This document shows, one piece after another, positions 9,863 through 17,839 of a stretch of DNA of 64,000 bases (position 1 is the first letter of the stretch; the number at the start of each line of letters is the position of its first letter). The notes under the pieces are model-generated. The model searched no databases and was not told where the DNA came from. It was given only the letters and a program-made list of their open reading frames with translations. A program made the position numbers and the translations under genes. This stretch comes from Roseobacter sp. MED193. GTDB lineage: Bacteria > Pseudomonadota > Alphaproteobacteria > Rhodobacterales > Rhodobacteraceae. The stretch spans positions 1,324,087 to 1,388,086 of the forward strand of contig NZ_CH902583.1 in assembly GCF_000152965.1 (NCBI RefSeq). Direction: 5' to 3'.

Positions 9863-10510
9863 TCACCCCTCAGTTGGTGCCTGCAATCGTGCGAACAACC
9901 GCAACGCATGAGAGGCATCATTGGCAGAGGGCGGCATCATCCGATCATAGCCCGCAGCAATGATCGCCGCAATTTCCGGCCTCAGAATGGTCGCGCCGGT
10001 TTCTGGCAGGATGGCCAAGGGCGAGGTCTCGGCAAAGGCCTGATCGCCCCAAAGCACTATGATCTGCGCAGCCTGGCTCAGGGCCAGCGTTTCTGCGGGC
10101 AGTTCTGCCATGGCCCCCTGCATGCGCAAAAAGACAAAACTGGCTTGAATAGCGCCGGCATCATCAAAGCGAAACGCCCGGTACTGGCTGGCATTGGCCT
10201 CTTGCAGGCGTACCACCAAAGGCGCCAGATCCGGGATCAGGCGGCCTAGGTCTGGCACCTCCAACAGCTCCGCCCAGTCGCGAAAGAAAAAGAACATCAG
10301 ATTAGAGCCAAGCTCTGGGTCTGTTTCCGCCATCGCCTGCCCCGCAAGGGTTGCAACAGCCTCGATCGCCCCCTTGACCACCTTCAGTGTCTCCTCTTGC
10401 ACCCCAAACACAATAGGCGCGATGGGACGCCCCCAGCGGGCAAACCCATAGGAGCCATCGCTGCGGGTGAACAGGGCTTGGATTTCTTCAGGGGTCAAGT
10501 CTAGCGACAT
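9863..10510 (-). CDS. Conserved-looking protein of unknown function
   Basis: I do not recognise this 215-residue protein. It lacks a signal peptide and membrane helices. It begins MSLDLTPEEIQALF and has the segments DGSYGFARWGRPIAPIVFGVQ and NLMFFFFRDWAELLEVPDL; composition and codon use match its neighbours, so it is a genuine gene. It overlaps nothing and is 3 bases upstream of thpR, suggesting cotranscription. The long stretch upstream (10511-10750) holds a copy of the dispersed multi-hairpin repeat. Confidence 0.8.
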   Translation of the reverse strand: MSLDLTPEEIQALFTRSDGSYGFARWGRPIAPIVFGVQEETLKVVKGAIEAVATLAGQAMAETDPELGSNLMFFFFRDWAELLEVPDLGRLIPDLAPLVVRLQEANASQYRAFRFDDAGAIQASFVFLRMQGAMAELPAETLALSQAAQIIVLWGDQAFAETSPLAILPETGATILRPEIAAIIAAGYDRMMPPSANDASHALRLFARLQAPTEG

Positions 10511-10610
10511 GGTGGCACTCCATCAGCTTTGATACAGGCGGGTTGCCGCTCTATGCCCGCAAGGGCGCAAAACGGCAAGCCCGGGCAGCATCCGCCCAGT
10601 CCCCCGCCGC

Positions 10611-10727
10611 GGGTCAAGGAGGCCGCAAGGCCCCGCGCAGCGGCTTGTCCTTGAGGCGCCTGCCTGAACATAATCGTAGCGGGCCCTTTGCGGGGGCAGA
10701 TCTGCCCCTCAAAGGCCTTCTCAGCAG
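10611..10727 (+). repeat. Composite hairpin repeat, copy 1 (short form)
   Basis: First of four copies of an intergenic element. Module A has an outer stem TCAAGG/CCTTGA around two small hairpins (GGCC-gcaa-GGCC and CCGC-gca-GCGG). Module B is the perfect palindrome GGGGCAGATCTGCCCC (10693-10708), followed by the conserved CTTCTCAGCA. The later modules C and D seen in the other copies are missing; the mazG-like gene end begins 24 bases on. It lies inside a minus-strand operon but has the same orientation as the other three copies. Confidence 0.7.
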
Positions 10728-10750
10728 AATCTGCTCCGCAACCAGACTCC

Positions 10751-11065
10751 TTACAGGTAGGAGCCCCATTTACGCTGCAGGGCTGTTGCGACATCAATCC
10801 CCTGCCAGTCCGCAAAAAGCAGCACAAAGCCAAACAGATTTGCGACCTCATCCTCCAAATCACCGCGCGATCCTTCGCCCCGTCCCTGACCCACGGATTT
10901 TAAGTAGGCCGCATTAACCTCCCCCAGCTCTTCGCTCATCTTACCCAAATACCAGGCAGGGTCTCGATCAATCTGAAACCGCTCTGCATAGAGGTCAGCC
11001 ACCCGGCGCACCAGATCGCTGAGCTGCACAAGAGTAACCGGCTCCTCCGTTGGGTCCTGTGTCAT
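10751..11065 (-). CDS. MazG-like nucleotide pyrophosphohydrolase
   Basis: Small all-alpha NTP pyrophosphatase of the MazG/dUTPase-like fold. The metal-binding motifs EELGE (in KMSEELGEVNAAYL) and EDEVAN (in DLEDEVANLFGFVLL) are both present. The product of 104 residues is a single-domain form. It follows ruvB by 42 bp on the same strand. The substrate cannot be read from the sequence; cleansing of non-canonical nucleotides is the usual guess. Confidence 0.75.
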   Translation of the reverse strand: MTQDPTEEPVTLVQLSDLVRRVADLYAERFQIDRDPAWYLGKMSEELGEVNAAYLKSVGQGRGEGSRGDLEDEVANLFGFVLLFADWQGIDVATALQRKWGSYL

Positions 11066-11107
11066 TGCCGTCTGCTCCGAATCTGTACAAAACGCCGCCT
11101 TGGACCT

Positions 11108-12139
11108 TTAGCCAAACAGATCCGCCGCCCCCTGTGGCGGTGCAATCCCCAGATGGGTCCAGGCCTTTTGCGCCAGCATCCGTCCGCGCGGAGTGCGTTG
11201 GATCAATCCCTGTTGCAACAGGTAGGGCTCGATCACATCTTCCAGTGAGTCGCGGCTTTCACTCAGCGCCGCCGACAGCGTCTCAATCCCCACCGGCCCG
11301 CCGCTGTAGTTTTCGGCAATGAGCCGCAAATAGCGCCTGTCAGCCCCATCGAGTCCCAGCCGATCAACCCCCAGCCGCGTCAAGGCCCCATCCGCCAGGT
11401 CCCGCGTGATGCGCCCATCGCCCTCCACAACCGCAAAGTCCACCACGCGGCGCAGGAGCCGCCCGGCGATCCTAGGGGTGCCGCGTGCGCGCCGCGCTAT
11501 CTCTCGGGCGCCCTCCGCATCCGCAGGCGTTCCCAGTTTGCGGGCATTGCGACTGACGATCTCAAACAGCTCATCCACTGTATAAAATTGCAACCGTGTC
11601 GGAATGCCAAAGCGATCACGCAGTGGCGTGGTCAACAGCCCCATCCGCGTTGTTGCCCCCACCAAAGTAAAGGGTTGCAACTCGATACGCACGGTGCGCG
11701 CTGCCGGCCCCTCCCCGATCACCAGATCCAGTTCAAAATCCTCCAGCGCTGGGTATAGAATCTCCTCTACCACCGGGTTCAGCCGGTGGATCTCATCAAT
11801 GAACAGCACATCGCGGGCTTCCAGATTGGTCAGGATCGCCGCCAGATCACCTGCCTTGGCCAAGACAGGGCCCGAGGTCATGCGGAAATTCACCCCCAAT
11901 TCGCGTGCCACGATCTGCGCCAGGGTGGTCTTGCCCAGGCCAGGGGGGCCGTGAAACAGGGTATGATCCATCGCCTCGCCACGACGGCGCGCGCTTTCAA
12001 TAAAGATGCGCAGGTTAGCGCGGGCCTCAGCCTGGCCAATGAACTCGGAAATCCCTTGTGGGCGCAGGGCGCGATCCCCTTCACCAGAGGCATCTTCGGG
12101 AATTGGGTCCGGGCGCAGGGTTGGGTCAGCGTCGATCAT
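11108..12139 (-). CDS. ruvB: Holliday junction branch-migration helicase RuvB
   Basis: Hexameric AAA+ motor that drives branch migration with RuvA. Walker A GPPGLGKT lies at residues 64-71, Walker B is in [10 protein letters not shown], and the sensor/arginine-finger region includes [18 protein letters not shown]. The winged-helix domain is at the C-terminus. The 343-residue length is normal. Its start codon overlaps the stop of a possible 36-codon frame lying between ruvA and ruvB. Confidence 0.97.
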   Translation of the reverse strand: MIDADPTLRPDPIPEDASGEGDRALRPQGISEFIGQAEARANLRIFIESARRRGEAMDHTLFHGPPGLGKTTLAQIVARELGVNFRMTSGPVLAKAGDLAAILTNLEARDVLFIDEIHRLNPVVEEILYPALEDFELDLVIGEGPAARTVRIELQPFTLVGATTRMGLLTTPLRDRFGIPTRLQFYTVDELFEIVSRNARKLGTPADAEGAREIARRARGTPRIAGRLLRRVVDFAVVEGDGRITRDLADGALTRLGVDRLGLDGADRRYLRLIAENYSGGPVGIETLSAALSESRDSLEDVIEPYLLQQGLIQRTPRGRMLAQKAWTHLGIAPPQGAADLFG

Positions 12140-12246
12140 TTCGAGCCCCCCTTACCTGCACGGTCAACCAGTCTCTCCAACGAAAAGGCCGAACAGAACC
12201 CCTCCGCCCAGGGCTGGGCACTGTCCTTGGCTCTCGTCTCAGTCAT
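12136..12246 (-). CDS. Possible small protein between ruvA and ruvB
   Basis: A 36-codon frame starts 5 bases after the ruvA stop and ends in a TGA that shares bases with the ruvB ATG (ATGA arrangement). The peptide begins [17 protein letters not shown]. The exact filling of the ruvA-ruvB gap and the overlapping stop/start favour real, coupled translation. The ribosome-binding site is weak and the peptide matches no family I know. It could equally be a chance frame that carries ribosomes from ruvA to ruvB. Confidence 0.35.
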   Translation of the reverse strand: MTETRAKDSAQPWAEGFCSAFSLERLVDRAGKGGSK

Positions 12247-12251
12247 ATCGC

Positions 12252-12941
12252 TCACCCTTTTGGCGCCAAAAGGCGCAGGGCTGCACGGATCAAGGCAGAC
12301 TCGTCAGCATCGGGATTCTCTCCCGCCGCCTCTGCCACAGCTGAGGCCGCATCCGAGGGGCTGTAGCCGAGGTTTCCAAGGGCCGAAAGCGCTCCGGCTG
12401 AGGCTGCCGCTGCGCCGCTGGGCTTCGATGCTGCTTTTCGGGCGGTTTTTTTCGGGGCTGCCGGTTCCACCGGCTCCACCACCGCCTCCAGATCGGCACC
12501 CTCGATGGCATCGGGCAGGCTACCGCCCATCGCCATCACGCCTGGCGCCTTGTCCTTGAGGTCCAGCACAATGCGCTGTGCGGTCTTCGGGCCGACGCCC
12601 TTGGCCGCCTTGACACTGCCCCAATCCCCCAAGGCAATGGCGCGGCTGACACCATCCGGCCCCAGGGTGCCCAGGATCGCCAGCGAGACCTTGGCCCCGA
12701 CGCCCTGAACCGAGGTCAGCAGCCGGTGCCATTCCTTTTCGACCAGCGAAGTAAATCCATAAAGCTGCATCAGATCTTCGCGCACGACCATATCGGTATA
12801 AAGCGTCACCGGCTCGCCCACCCCCGGCAGGGTCATCATGGTACGCTCAGAGCAATAGACCAGATAGCCAACGCCGCGCACATCAATCAGCACATGATCC
12901 GCCGTCCGGTACTCCAGACGTCCTGTGAGCTTGCCAATCAT
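12252..12941 (-). CDS. ruvA: Holliday junction DNA-binding protein RuvA
   Basis: Tetrameric junction-binding partner of RuvB. It begins with the OB-fold segment [31 protein letters not shown]. The helix-hairpin-helix motifs include [13 protein letters not shown] and [19 protein letters not shown]. After an Ala/Lys-rich linker, domain III carries [17 protein letters not shown]. The length of 229 residues is normal. Its ATG overlaps the ruvC stop by 4 bases. Confidence 0.96.
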   Translation of the reverse strand: MIGKLTGRLEYRTADHVLIDVRGVGYLVYCSERTMMTLPGVGEPVTLYTDMVVREDLMQLYGFTSLVEKEWHRLLTSVQGVGAKVSLAILGTLGPDGVSRAIALGDWGSVKAAKGVGPKTAQRIVLDLKDKAPGVMAMGGSLPDAIEGADLEAVVEPVEPAAPKKTARKAASKPSGAAAASAGALSALGNLGYSPSDAASAVAEAAGENPDADESALIRAALRLLAPKG

Positions 12942-13435
12942 GCCCGCACCTCCCTGAGCTGTCTTTGCTGCGTGCCCCCGTAATAGGCGTGACAGATGGC
13001 AATCGCCAGCGCATCCGCCGCATCGGCCCCCTTAGGCGCACAGCCCGGCAATTGCAGCTTCACCATATGGATAATCTGCTCTTTGCTGGCATGGCCGACG
13101 CCAACCACGGTCTTTTTCACCCGGTTTGGCGCGTATTCCCCGGTTGGCAACCCGGCCTTGGCCAGGGTGAGCAGCGCAACACCGCGCGCCTGCCCCAGTT
13201 TCAAGGTTGCAACACCATCCTTGTTCACAAAGGTCTGTTCAATGGCGGCCTGGGTCGGCGCATAGGCTTCGATCACCTCGGTGACCTGATTGTGTAGCGA
13301 CAACAGCCGCTCCCCCAGATCATCGCCATCAGAGGTGCAGACCCCATTGGCCACATGGCTGAGCCGACTGCCCTGTGATTCGATCACCCCCCACCCAAGG
13401 TTGCGAAGCCCCGGATCAATTCCCAATATGCGCAT
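12938..13435 (-). CDS. ruvC: Holliday junction resolvase RuvC
   Basis: RNase H-fold nuclease that resolves Holliday junctions made by RuvAB. The catalytic acidic residues are visible: Asp7 in MRILGIDPG, the Glu of [11 protein letters not shown] and the Asp pair in [15 protein letters not shown] chose the ATG at 13435 so that the protein begins at MRILGIDPG as in the family; the ATG at 13477 would add 14 unusual residues. The product is 165 residues and heads the ruvCAB operon. Confidence 0.96.
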   Translation of the reverse strand: MRILGIDPGLRNLGWGVIESQGSRLSHVANGVCTSDGDDLGERLLSLHNQVTEVIEAYAPTQAAIEQTFVNKDGVATLKLGQARGVALLTLAKAGLPTGEYAPNRVKKTVVGVGHASKEQIIHMVKLQLPGCAPKGADAADALAIAICHAYYGGTQQRQLREVRA

Positions 13436-13672
13436 GTTCTGCCCGGCCTCTGCCTGAGTGTTGGTATTATTTTTCAATCAAATAGCACAAAAGGCGAACA
13501 TGTCCAATTGCTTTCCCATCCCCATCTTGGCCACATTTCGCGCGGCTGATTGGCAAGCTTTGGCTCAGACCAGCAAAACCTGTTCCAAAACCGACCCTTT
13601 TCCAGGGAGGCCGCGACATTTCCTGACAGCACCTAAATAGATGTAATTCCGCCTTATTTTTAAGGGCCAAAG

Positions 13673-13691
13673 CTATGCGCAATGCGCATAG
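13673..13691. promoter_or_regulatory. Operator-like inverted repeat before the DUF1127 gene
   Basis: CTATGCGC-AAT-GCGCATAG is a perfect inverted repeat with 8-base arms. It lies in the 369-bp divergent gap between ruvC and the DUF1127 gene (13436-13804), 114 bp before the DUF1127 start. A second hairpin, GCAGCAAC-atccc-GTTGCTGC (13751-13771), lies in the presumed leader. The first resembles a dimeric repressor site. I saw no clear sigma-70 promoter. Confidence 0.5.
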
Positions 13692-13804
13692 GACACATGC
13701 AATTTTCAGCTCTTGTTCCGGCAAAAATTCCACCCTAAATGCGAAAAATCGCAGCAACATCCCGTTGCTGCAAAACAGTTCACTCAGATATGAAGGATGA
13801 GGAT

Positions 13805-14023
13805 ATGGCTGCATTTGACACTACCCGCACCACCTATGGCTCCACCGGCCTGTTTGGCCGTATCGGCATTGCCTTTTACGCCGCGGCAAGCGCTCTCGTA
13901 TCTTGGAATGACGCACGCATGTCCAAGAAAACTCTGAACGCCCTGTCTGATCGGGAACTGGCGGACATCGGCCTGAGCCGTGGCGATATCGAAGACATTT
14001 CTGCTGGCAAGCCAGTTTTTTAG
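13805..14023 (+). CDS. DUF1127 domain small protein
   Basis: Small protein of 72 residues with the C-terminal DUF1127 signature ARMSKKTLNALSDRELADIGLSRGDIE. DUF1127 proteins are common in alphaproteobacteria; some affect phosphate or carbon metabolism and RNA turnover through their arginine-rich helix. I chose ATG 13805 because AAGGATGAGG sits just upstream. The gene stands alone, with its own upstream inverted repeat and a strong downstream terminator. Confidence 0.85.
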   Translation: MAAFDTTRTTYGSTGLFGRIGIAFYAAASALVSWNDARMSKKTLNALSDRELADIGLSRGDIEDISAGKPVF

Positions 14024-14079
14024 GGCCTCTACAGCTTTCGGGTGATCCTGCGTCCTCCCTGCTATGGATCCCCGCACAG

Positions 14080-14111
14080 AACGCCGCGTGCCTCTGGCCG
14101 CGGCGTTTTTG
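14080..14111 (+). terminator. Terminator after the DUF1127 gene
   Basis: Stem AACGCCGCG/CGCGGCGTT (14080-14088, 14099-14107) with a 10-base loop is followed by a run of T. It lies 57 bases past the DUF1127 stop. Confidence 0.8.
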
Positions 14112-14191
14112 TTGGCATCGGTAGACTTGCCCTCTTTGCCCGCAAGCCTGGTTAGGGAACACCATCGCGCTGAAGGGCGCGGCAGAACAGC

Positions 14192-14221
14192 AAAACCGCC
14201 GTGATTGTCCACGGCGGTTTT
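14192..14221 (-). terminator. Symmetrical terminator after the small membrane protein gene
   Basis: A perfect 12-bp stem AAAACCGCCGTG/CACGGCGGTTTT with a 6-base loop works in both directions. It lies about 100 bases past the stop of the minus-strand 114-codon gene and also backs up the plus-strand terminator just before it. Confidence 0.7.
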
Positions 14222-14319
14222 CAGGAATTTGCAGATTTTATGTCAGGCCATCAGCGCCGCCCTGTCAGACTGGCGATTTCCGGGACCAGGCAAGCCAGCC
14301 CGCATATGTATTTGTTGCT

Positions 14320-14664
14320 CTAGCGCAAAATTGGCACGACTTGTTGTGCTGCCCAAATCGAGACAGGATCCGCCTGCATAACCACGGCTCCGACCTGCTC
14401 TATGGCGCTGCCCTCAGCCAGCCTTGCGACGCGCTCGTCGTAGCTGTCAAAGCCGAGCGCGGCCATCAGAAAGGCCTTGAACAACAAAAACGCCACAACA
14501 ATCAGCACAAAGACTTTGCCAGAAATGCTTGAACGGATCTTGCTGGGCTCGATAACGATCAGCCCATCCGATTGAACACGCGCGGTGTAGCCTTGCGAAA
14601 AGCGAGCTTGCTTACTCTGCAAACGAGCCACACGGCCGCGAAACTCTTGATGTTGAACACTCAT
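14320..14664 (-). CDS. Small membrane protein of unknown function
   Basis: A 114-residue protein with one clear membrane helix (about residues 49-70, KVFVLIVVAFLLFKAFLMAAL), a basic N-terminal part and a C-terminal part ending IWAAQQVVPILR. The start is supported by CGGAG 8 bases upstream. I cannot assign it to a family. It stands alone between prmA and the terminator region, on the minus strand. Confidence 0.7.
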   Translation of the reverse strand: MSVQHQEFRGRVARLQSKQARFSQGYTARVQSDGLIVIEPSKIRSSISGKVFVLIVVAFLLFKAFLMAALGFDSYDERVARLAEGSAIEQVGAVVMQADPVSIWAAQQVVPILR

Positions 14665-14768
14665 AAAATTGCTCCGAACTGGCCCCCACCAGCGGATAAA
14701 ATTTTATAGATTCCTACTTCAACGATTCCAAGGCGCTTACATTAAATTAGACTTAAACCTGCGTAAAA

Positions 14769-15641
14769 TCAGGAATCTCGCTGCAAAAGAAGCGTGGTCC
14801 ATTCACCAATAACAGAGCGCTGCACGAGATTGGTTCCATTTTCAGCATAAACGGAAATCACACTATCAGCCTGCTCGTTCAGGATACCGGACAAAATCGC
14901 ATAGCCACCAGGGCGCAGATTCGCGCAAAGATCCGGAGAAAGCGCCACCAGAGGGCCTTTGAGGATATTGGCAAAGATCAGATCATAGGGAGCGCGCTCT
15001 TTCAGGCCAGGATGATCAAAACCAGCGGCCTCCAGGCAGGTCACAGCGCCGGCCATGTCGTTGGCCTTAAGATTGGCCTCCGCCACCTCTACGGCAACCT
15101 CATCGATATCGCTGGCGACAAAATCGCCCTCCCAGACCCGTGCAGCCGCCATGGCCAGCACAGCGGTACCACAACCGATATCCGCCACTTTGGCACCGAC
15201 AAACCCATCTGAAATGAGATGATCCAGCGCCTTTAGGCAGCCCAGCGTTGTTCCATGATGCCCGGTACCAAAAGCCATTGCCGCCTCGATCAGCAGTGGG
15301 ATCCGCCCCGCGGGAACGGTTTCGGCGTCATGGCTGCCGTAGACATAGAACCGACCCGCCTCTACCGGTGCCAGTTCGCGGCGCACATGGGCCACCCAAT
15401 CGGTTTCCGGCAGTTCCGAGACAGCGAATTCCTTGGCTCCATGCAGCGTCGCCAGCAGTGCCAGCCCAGCCTGGTCCGGTGCTTCGGTGAAATAACCGCC
15501 CACTTCCCACAGCCCCGAGCCATCTTCCACCTCAAAAACGCCCACCCCGGTGGGTTCGGGCATCAGTGTCTCCATCGCCTCGCCCAGGGCTTCGGCTTGA
15601 GGTTTGCCAGGCAGGGTGGTCAGGGCGGTAAAGGTGGGCAT
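14769..15641 (-). CDS. prmA: Ribosomal protein L11 methyltransferase PrmA
   Basis: Class I SAM-dependent methyltransferase that trimethylates L11. The SAM-binding motif is VADIGCGTAVLAMAAARVW; the substrate-site segment DLIFANILKGPLVAL is the PrmA form of NPP-like motif IV. I chose ATG 15641, which has GGAG 8 bases upstream and removes 13 implausible residues. The product is 290 residues, normal for the family. Confidence 0.92.
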   Translation of the reverse strand: MPTFTALTTLPGKPQAEALGEAMETLMPEPTGVGVFEVEDGSGLWEVGGYFTEAPDQAGLALLATLHGAKEFAVSELPETDWVAHVRRELAPVEAGRFYVYGSHDAETVPAGRIPLLIEAAMAFGTGHHGTTLGCLKALDHLISDGFVGAKVADIGCGTAVLAMAAARVWEGDFVASDIDEVAVEVAEANLKANDMAGAVTCLEAAGFDHPGLKERAPYDLIFANILKGPLVALSPDLCANLRPGGYAILSGILNEQADSVISVYAENGTNLVQRSVIGEWTTLLLQRDS

Positions 15642-15696
15642 ATCAGATCTCCAGCTGCGGTGCCCAGCGCCTAGGCCCAAGGGGCCCAGAGGTCAA

Positions 15697-15725
15697 GGGG
15701 AGAGCAGATTTTGGCCGCTCTCCCC
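15697..15725 (-). terminator. Hairpin after the MFS gene, weak terminator
   Basis: GGGGAGAGC/GCTCTCCCC (9-bp stem, 11-base loop) lies between the MFS stop and the prmA start. Only two T follow it on the minus strand, so termination would be weak or factor dependent. Confidence 0.45.
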
Positions 15726-15747
15726 CCTGTTTTCCTAGGTTCCGCCC

Positions 15748-16983
15748 CTATTCGGCAGCCGCGCGGCTACGATACTTGGCAAAGATAGTTTCATTCCCAG
15801 GTTCCGGATGGCGCGGGATCAGACAGGACAGCCCCAGAGAAACCAGCGCCATGGTGGCAGCCAGGGCAAAGACCATTGACGGGGAAACGACCCATAGCAA
15901 CCCCAGCAACACAGGCAGGAAAACGGCTGCAATATGGTTGATGGTGAAGGCTACCGCCGCCGTCGGCGCAATATCCGCCGGGTCTGCGATCTTTTGGAAG
16001 TAGGTCTTCAGCGCCAGAGCCAGGGCAAAAAGCACATGGTCCACCACATAAAGGACAGAGGCCAGCAACACGCCCCAGCCAAACCAGTAAATACCGCCGT
16101 AAAGCGCAAAGACCAGCGCCAGACCGGCATATTCGATGATCAGCGTCCGGCGCTCGCCGAAATAGGCCACAAACCGACCCAGCAAGGGCGCCACCAGAAT
16201 ATTGATCACCAGGTTGATCAGGAACAGGCCTGTCACCTCATGCACGTCAAAGCCAAAGCGCTCCACCATCATAAAGCCAGCAAAGACCACAAAGATCTGC
16301 CGCCGCGCACCTGCCATGAATTGCAAAAGGTAATAGAGCCAATAGCGGCGGCGCAGGATCAACTTCTTGTTCTGCGGCGTTGGCGAGTCAAACTGCGGAT
16401 AGACCAGCAAGCACCCCAGCGCGATCAGCGTGGTCACCCCGCCAGCCGTCATAAAGACCGTATTATAGGTTAGGTCGAAATTTTCCCACAGCAGGACGAT
16501 CAGACCATAGACCACCAGCGTTGCCGCCGATCCTGTCGCAATCAGCCAGCCCAGCATCTGCGGCGCCCGGTCCTTGGGAAGCCATTGCAGCTGCAGCGAC
16601 TGGTTGACCGTCTCATAATAGTGAAACCCGATTGAACTCAGCAATGTGATCATCAAGATCCCGCCGAGTGAGGGAAACCAGGCGGTCAGCATGGTGGCCA
16701 CACCTAGCATCACCAAAGAGATCAGCCCCAATACCTGTTCTCGCACAAACAGGATGATGGCAATAACCCCCACCGCCAAAAAGCCCGGTATTTCGCGCAC
16801 CGTATGCAACAGGCCAATGTCGGCCCCATCAAACTGCGCCACTTCGATGACAAAGTTATTGAGCAGTGCAAACCAGGCATTAAAGGCAATAGGCATGCAA
16901 AGCGCCATCACAAACAGCAATGCTGTCGGTCGGCGCCACAGCGGCAGATCACGGGCCGCATCCAGGGGGAGAGGTTTAAACAT
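15748..16983 (-). CDS. Major facilitator superfamily transporter
   Basis: An inner-membrane protein of 411 residues with about twelve hydrophobic helices, short loops and a central cytoplasmic loop around residues 200-215 (QFDSPTPQNKKLILRRR). The pattern fits an MFS permease; no sugar-porter or antibiotic-efflux signature stands out. The C-terminal tail EPGNETIFAKYRSRAAAE is cytoplasmic. The substrate is unknown. It is a single gene between an orphan lipoprotein gene and prmA. Confidence 0.8.
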   Translation of the reverse strand: MFKPLPLDAARDLPLWRRPTALLFVMALCMPIAFNAWFALLNNFVIEVAQFDGADIGLLHTVREIPGFLAVGVIAIILFVREQVLGLISLVMLGVATMLTAWFPSLGGILMITLLSSIGFHYYETVNQSLQLQWLPKDRAPQMLGWLIATGSAATLVVYGLIVLLWENFDLTYNTVFMTAGGVTTLIALGCLLVYPQFDSPTPQNKKLILRRRYWLYYLLQFMAGARRQIFVVFAGFMMVERFGFDVHEVTGLFLINLVINILVAPLLGRFVAYFGERRTLIIEYAGLALVFALYGGIYWFGWGVLLASVLYVVDHVLFALALALKTYFQKIADPADIAPTAAVAFTINHIAAVFLPVLLGLLWVVSPSMVFALAATMALVSLGLSCLIPRHPEPGNETIFAKYRSRAAAE

Positions 16984-17084
16984 GTCCCTCCTCTACGCCT
17001 CTTTTTGCTCTGGCGCGAGGCCAAAGCCTCTCTCGCACATACAGGCCCGCATCTTTGCACAGAAACGGGCCTGACGTATTCGCT

Positions 17085-17621
17085 TTACAACGGCCGCAGC
17101 GCCTTAGGAGCGCTAAAGAACCTCAGGTGGACCTCCCCACCATATGGGATTTTGCCTTGGCTGTTCTTGGTTACGACAATATAGCCTCCACCCACCGCCC
17201 GGTAGTAGGTGTTACAAAGAACCCCCTGTTTGCGCAGAGCGTCACGCACGATCTTCAGCCCCCATTGTGCGCTGGAAGGCGCGCTACCCTTAATCGAGAA
17301 CCGCGCCTTGGCCCCATCCGTACAGATACCTTCAGCCCGTTCTTCAAACGGTATGATCGCCTCGACATAGGATTCAGACATCCCTCTCAAAGCGAGCCGT
17401 CCTGTTTCGATCCCCTTACTCCCCCTCAGGTGATACTGGCTCAGGCCTCCGCAACTATCCGTATCTGACTTATAGATATTGCAGGCAAAGGGCTTATCCC
17501 GATTTTCTGCCAGCATGACCCGCAGGGAGACCTGCTCTCCGCGTTCCGGCACCGGAGCAACACAACCAACCAAAAGCCCAGCAGCAATCACAATCGCTGG
17601 TTTCAACAAAAATCTTGCCAT
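17085..17621 (-). CDS. Putative lipoprotein of unknown function
   Basis: A 178-residue protein with a lipoprotein signal peptide (lipobox LVGC, Cys20). The mature part has several further cysteines (AC, SC, IC, LC) that may form disulfides, and it ends in basic residues. I recognise no domain. A -10-like TATACT (about 17646-17651) and a 17-bp palindrome lie upstream, so it has its own promoter region. Confidence 0.7.
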   Translation of the reverse strand: MARFLLKPAIVIAAGLLVGCVAPVPERGEQVSLRVMLAENRDKPFACNIYKSDTDSCGGLSQYHLRGSKGIETGRLALRGMSESYVEAIIPFEERAEGICTDGAKARFSIKGSAPSSAQWGLKIVRDALRKQGVLCNTYYRAVGGGYIVVTKNSQGKIPYGGEVHLRFFSAPKALRPL

Positions 17622-17674
17622 TAAAATTCCACCTATTCGGGATTAAGTATACAAGACAGTACTTCTGGTTGAAG

Positions 17675-17691
17675 TTTGACAACTTGTCAAA
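17675..17691. promoter_or_regulatory. 17-bp palindrome TTTGACAA-C-TTGTCAAA
   Basis: A perfect palindrome lies 54 bases before the start of the lipoprotein gene and about 150 bases before the YeeE gene. It contains TTGACA on both strands but is too far from the -10-like TATACT to be the core -35, so an activator or repressor site is more likely. Confidence 0.5.
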
Positions 17692-17799
17692 GCGCCAAAT
17701 CTCAACCCTGCATCCCCGCCGCTTGGCGCTGCTTTGAAGAGCCTATGTCTACGGGCCAGCCCGATGACATAGATCAAATCAAAAATACGAATGTGTGTA

Positions 17800-17816
17800 T
17801 ATTATCACCGATAATA
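17800..17816. promoter_or_regulatory. Operator-like inverted repeat before the YeeE gene
   Basis: TATTATC-ACC-GATAATA, perfect 7-base arms in an AT-rich stretch, ends 23 bases before the YeeE start codon. This position suits a repressor that blocks transcription or early elongation. Sulfide or persulfide sensors of the ArsR type often control YeeE genes, but no regulator is encoded next to it here. Confidence 0.55.
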
Positions 17817-17839
17817 GTATCTCGCGGAGGCTAGGGGCA

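Noticed and set aside
10543-10917. Plus-strand frames across the gap between mazG and the unknown gene
   Set aside because: They run through the hairpin repeat and the antisense of mazG; no ribosome-binding site or family match.
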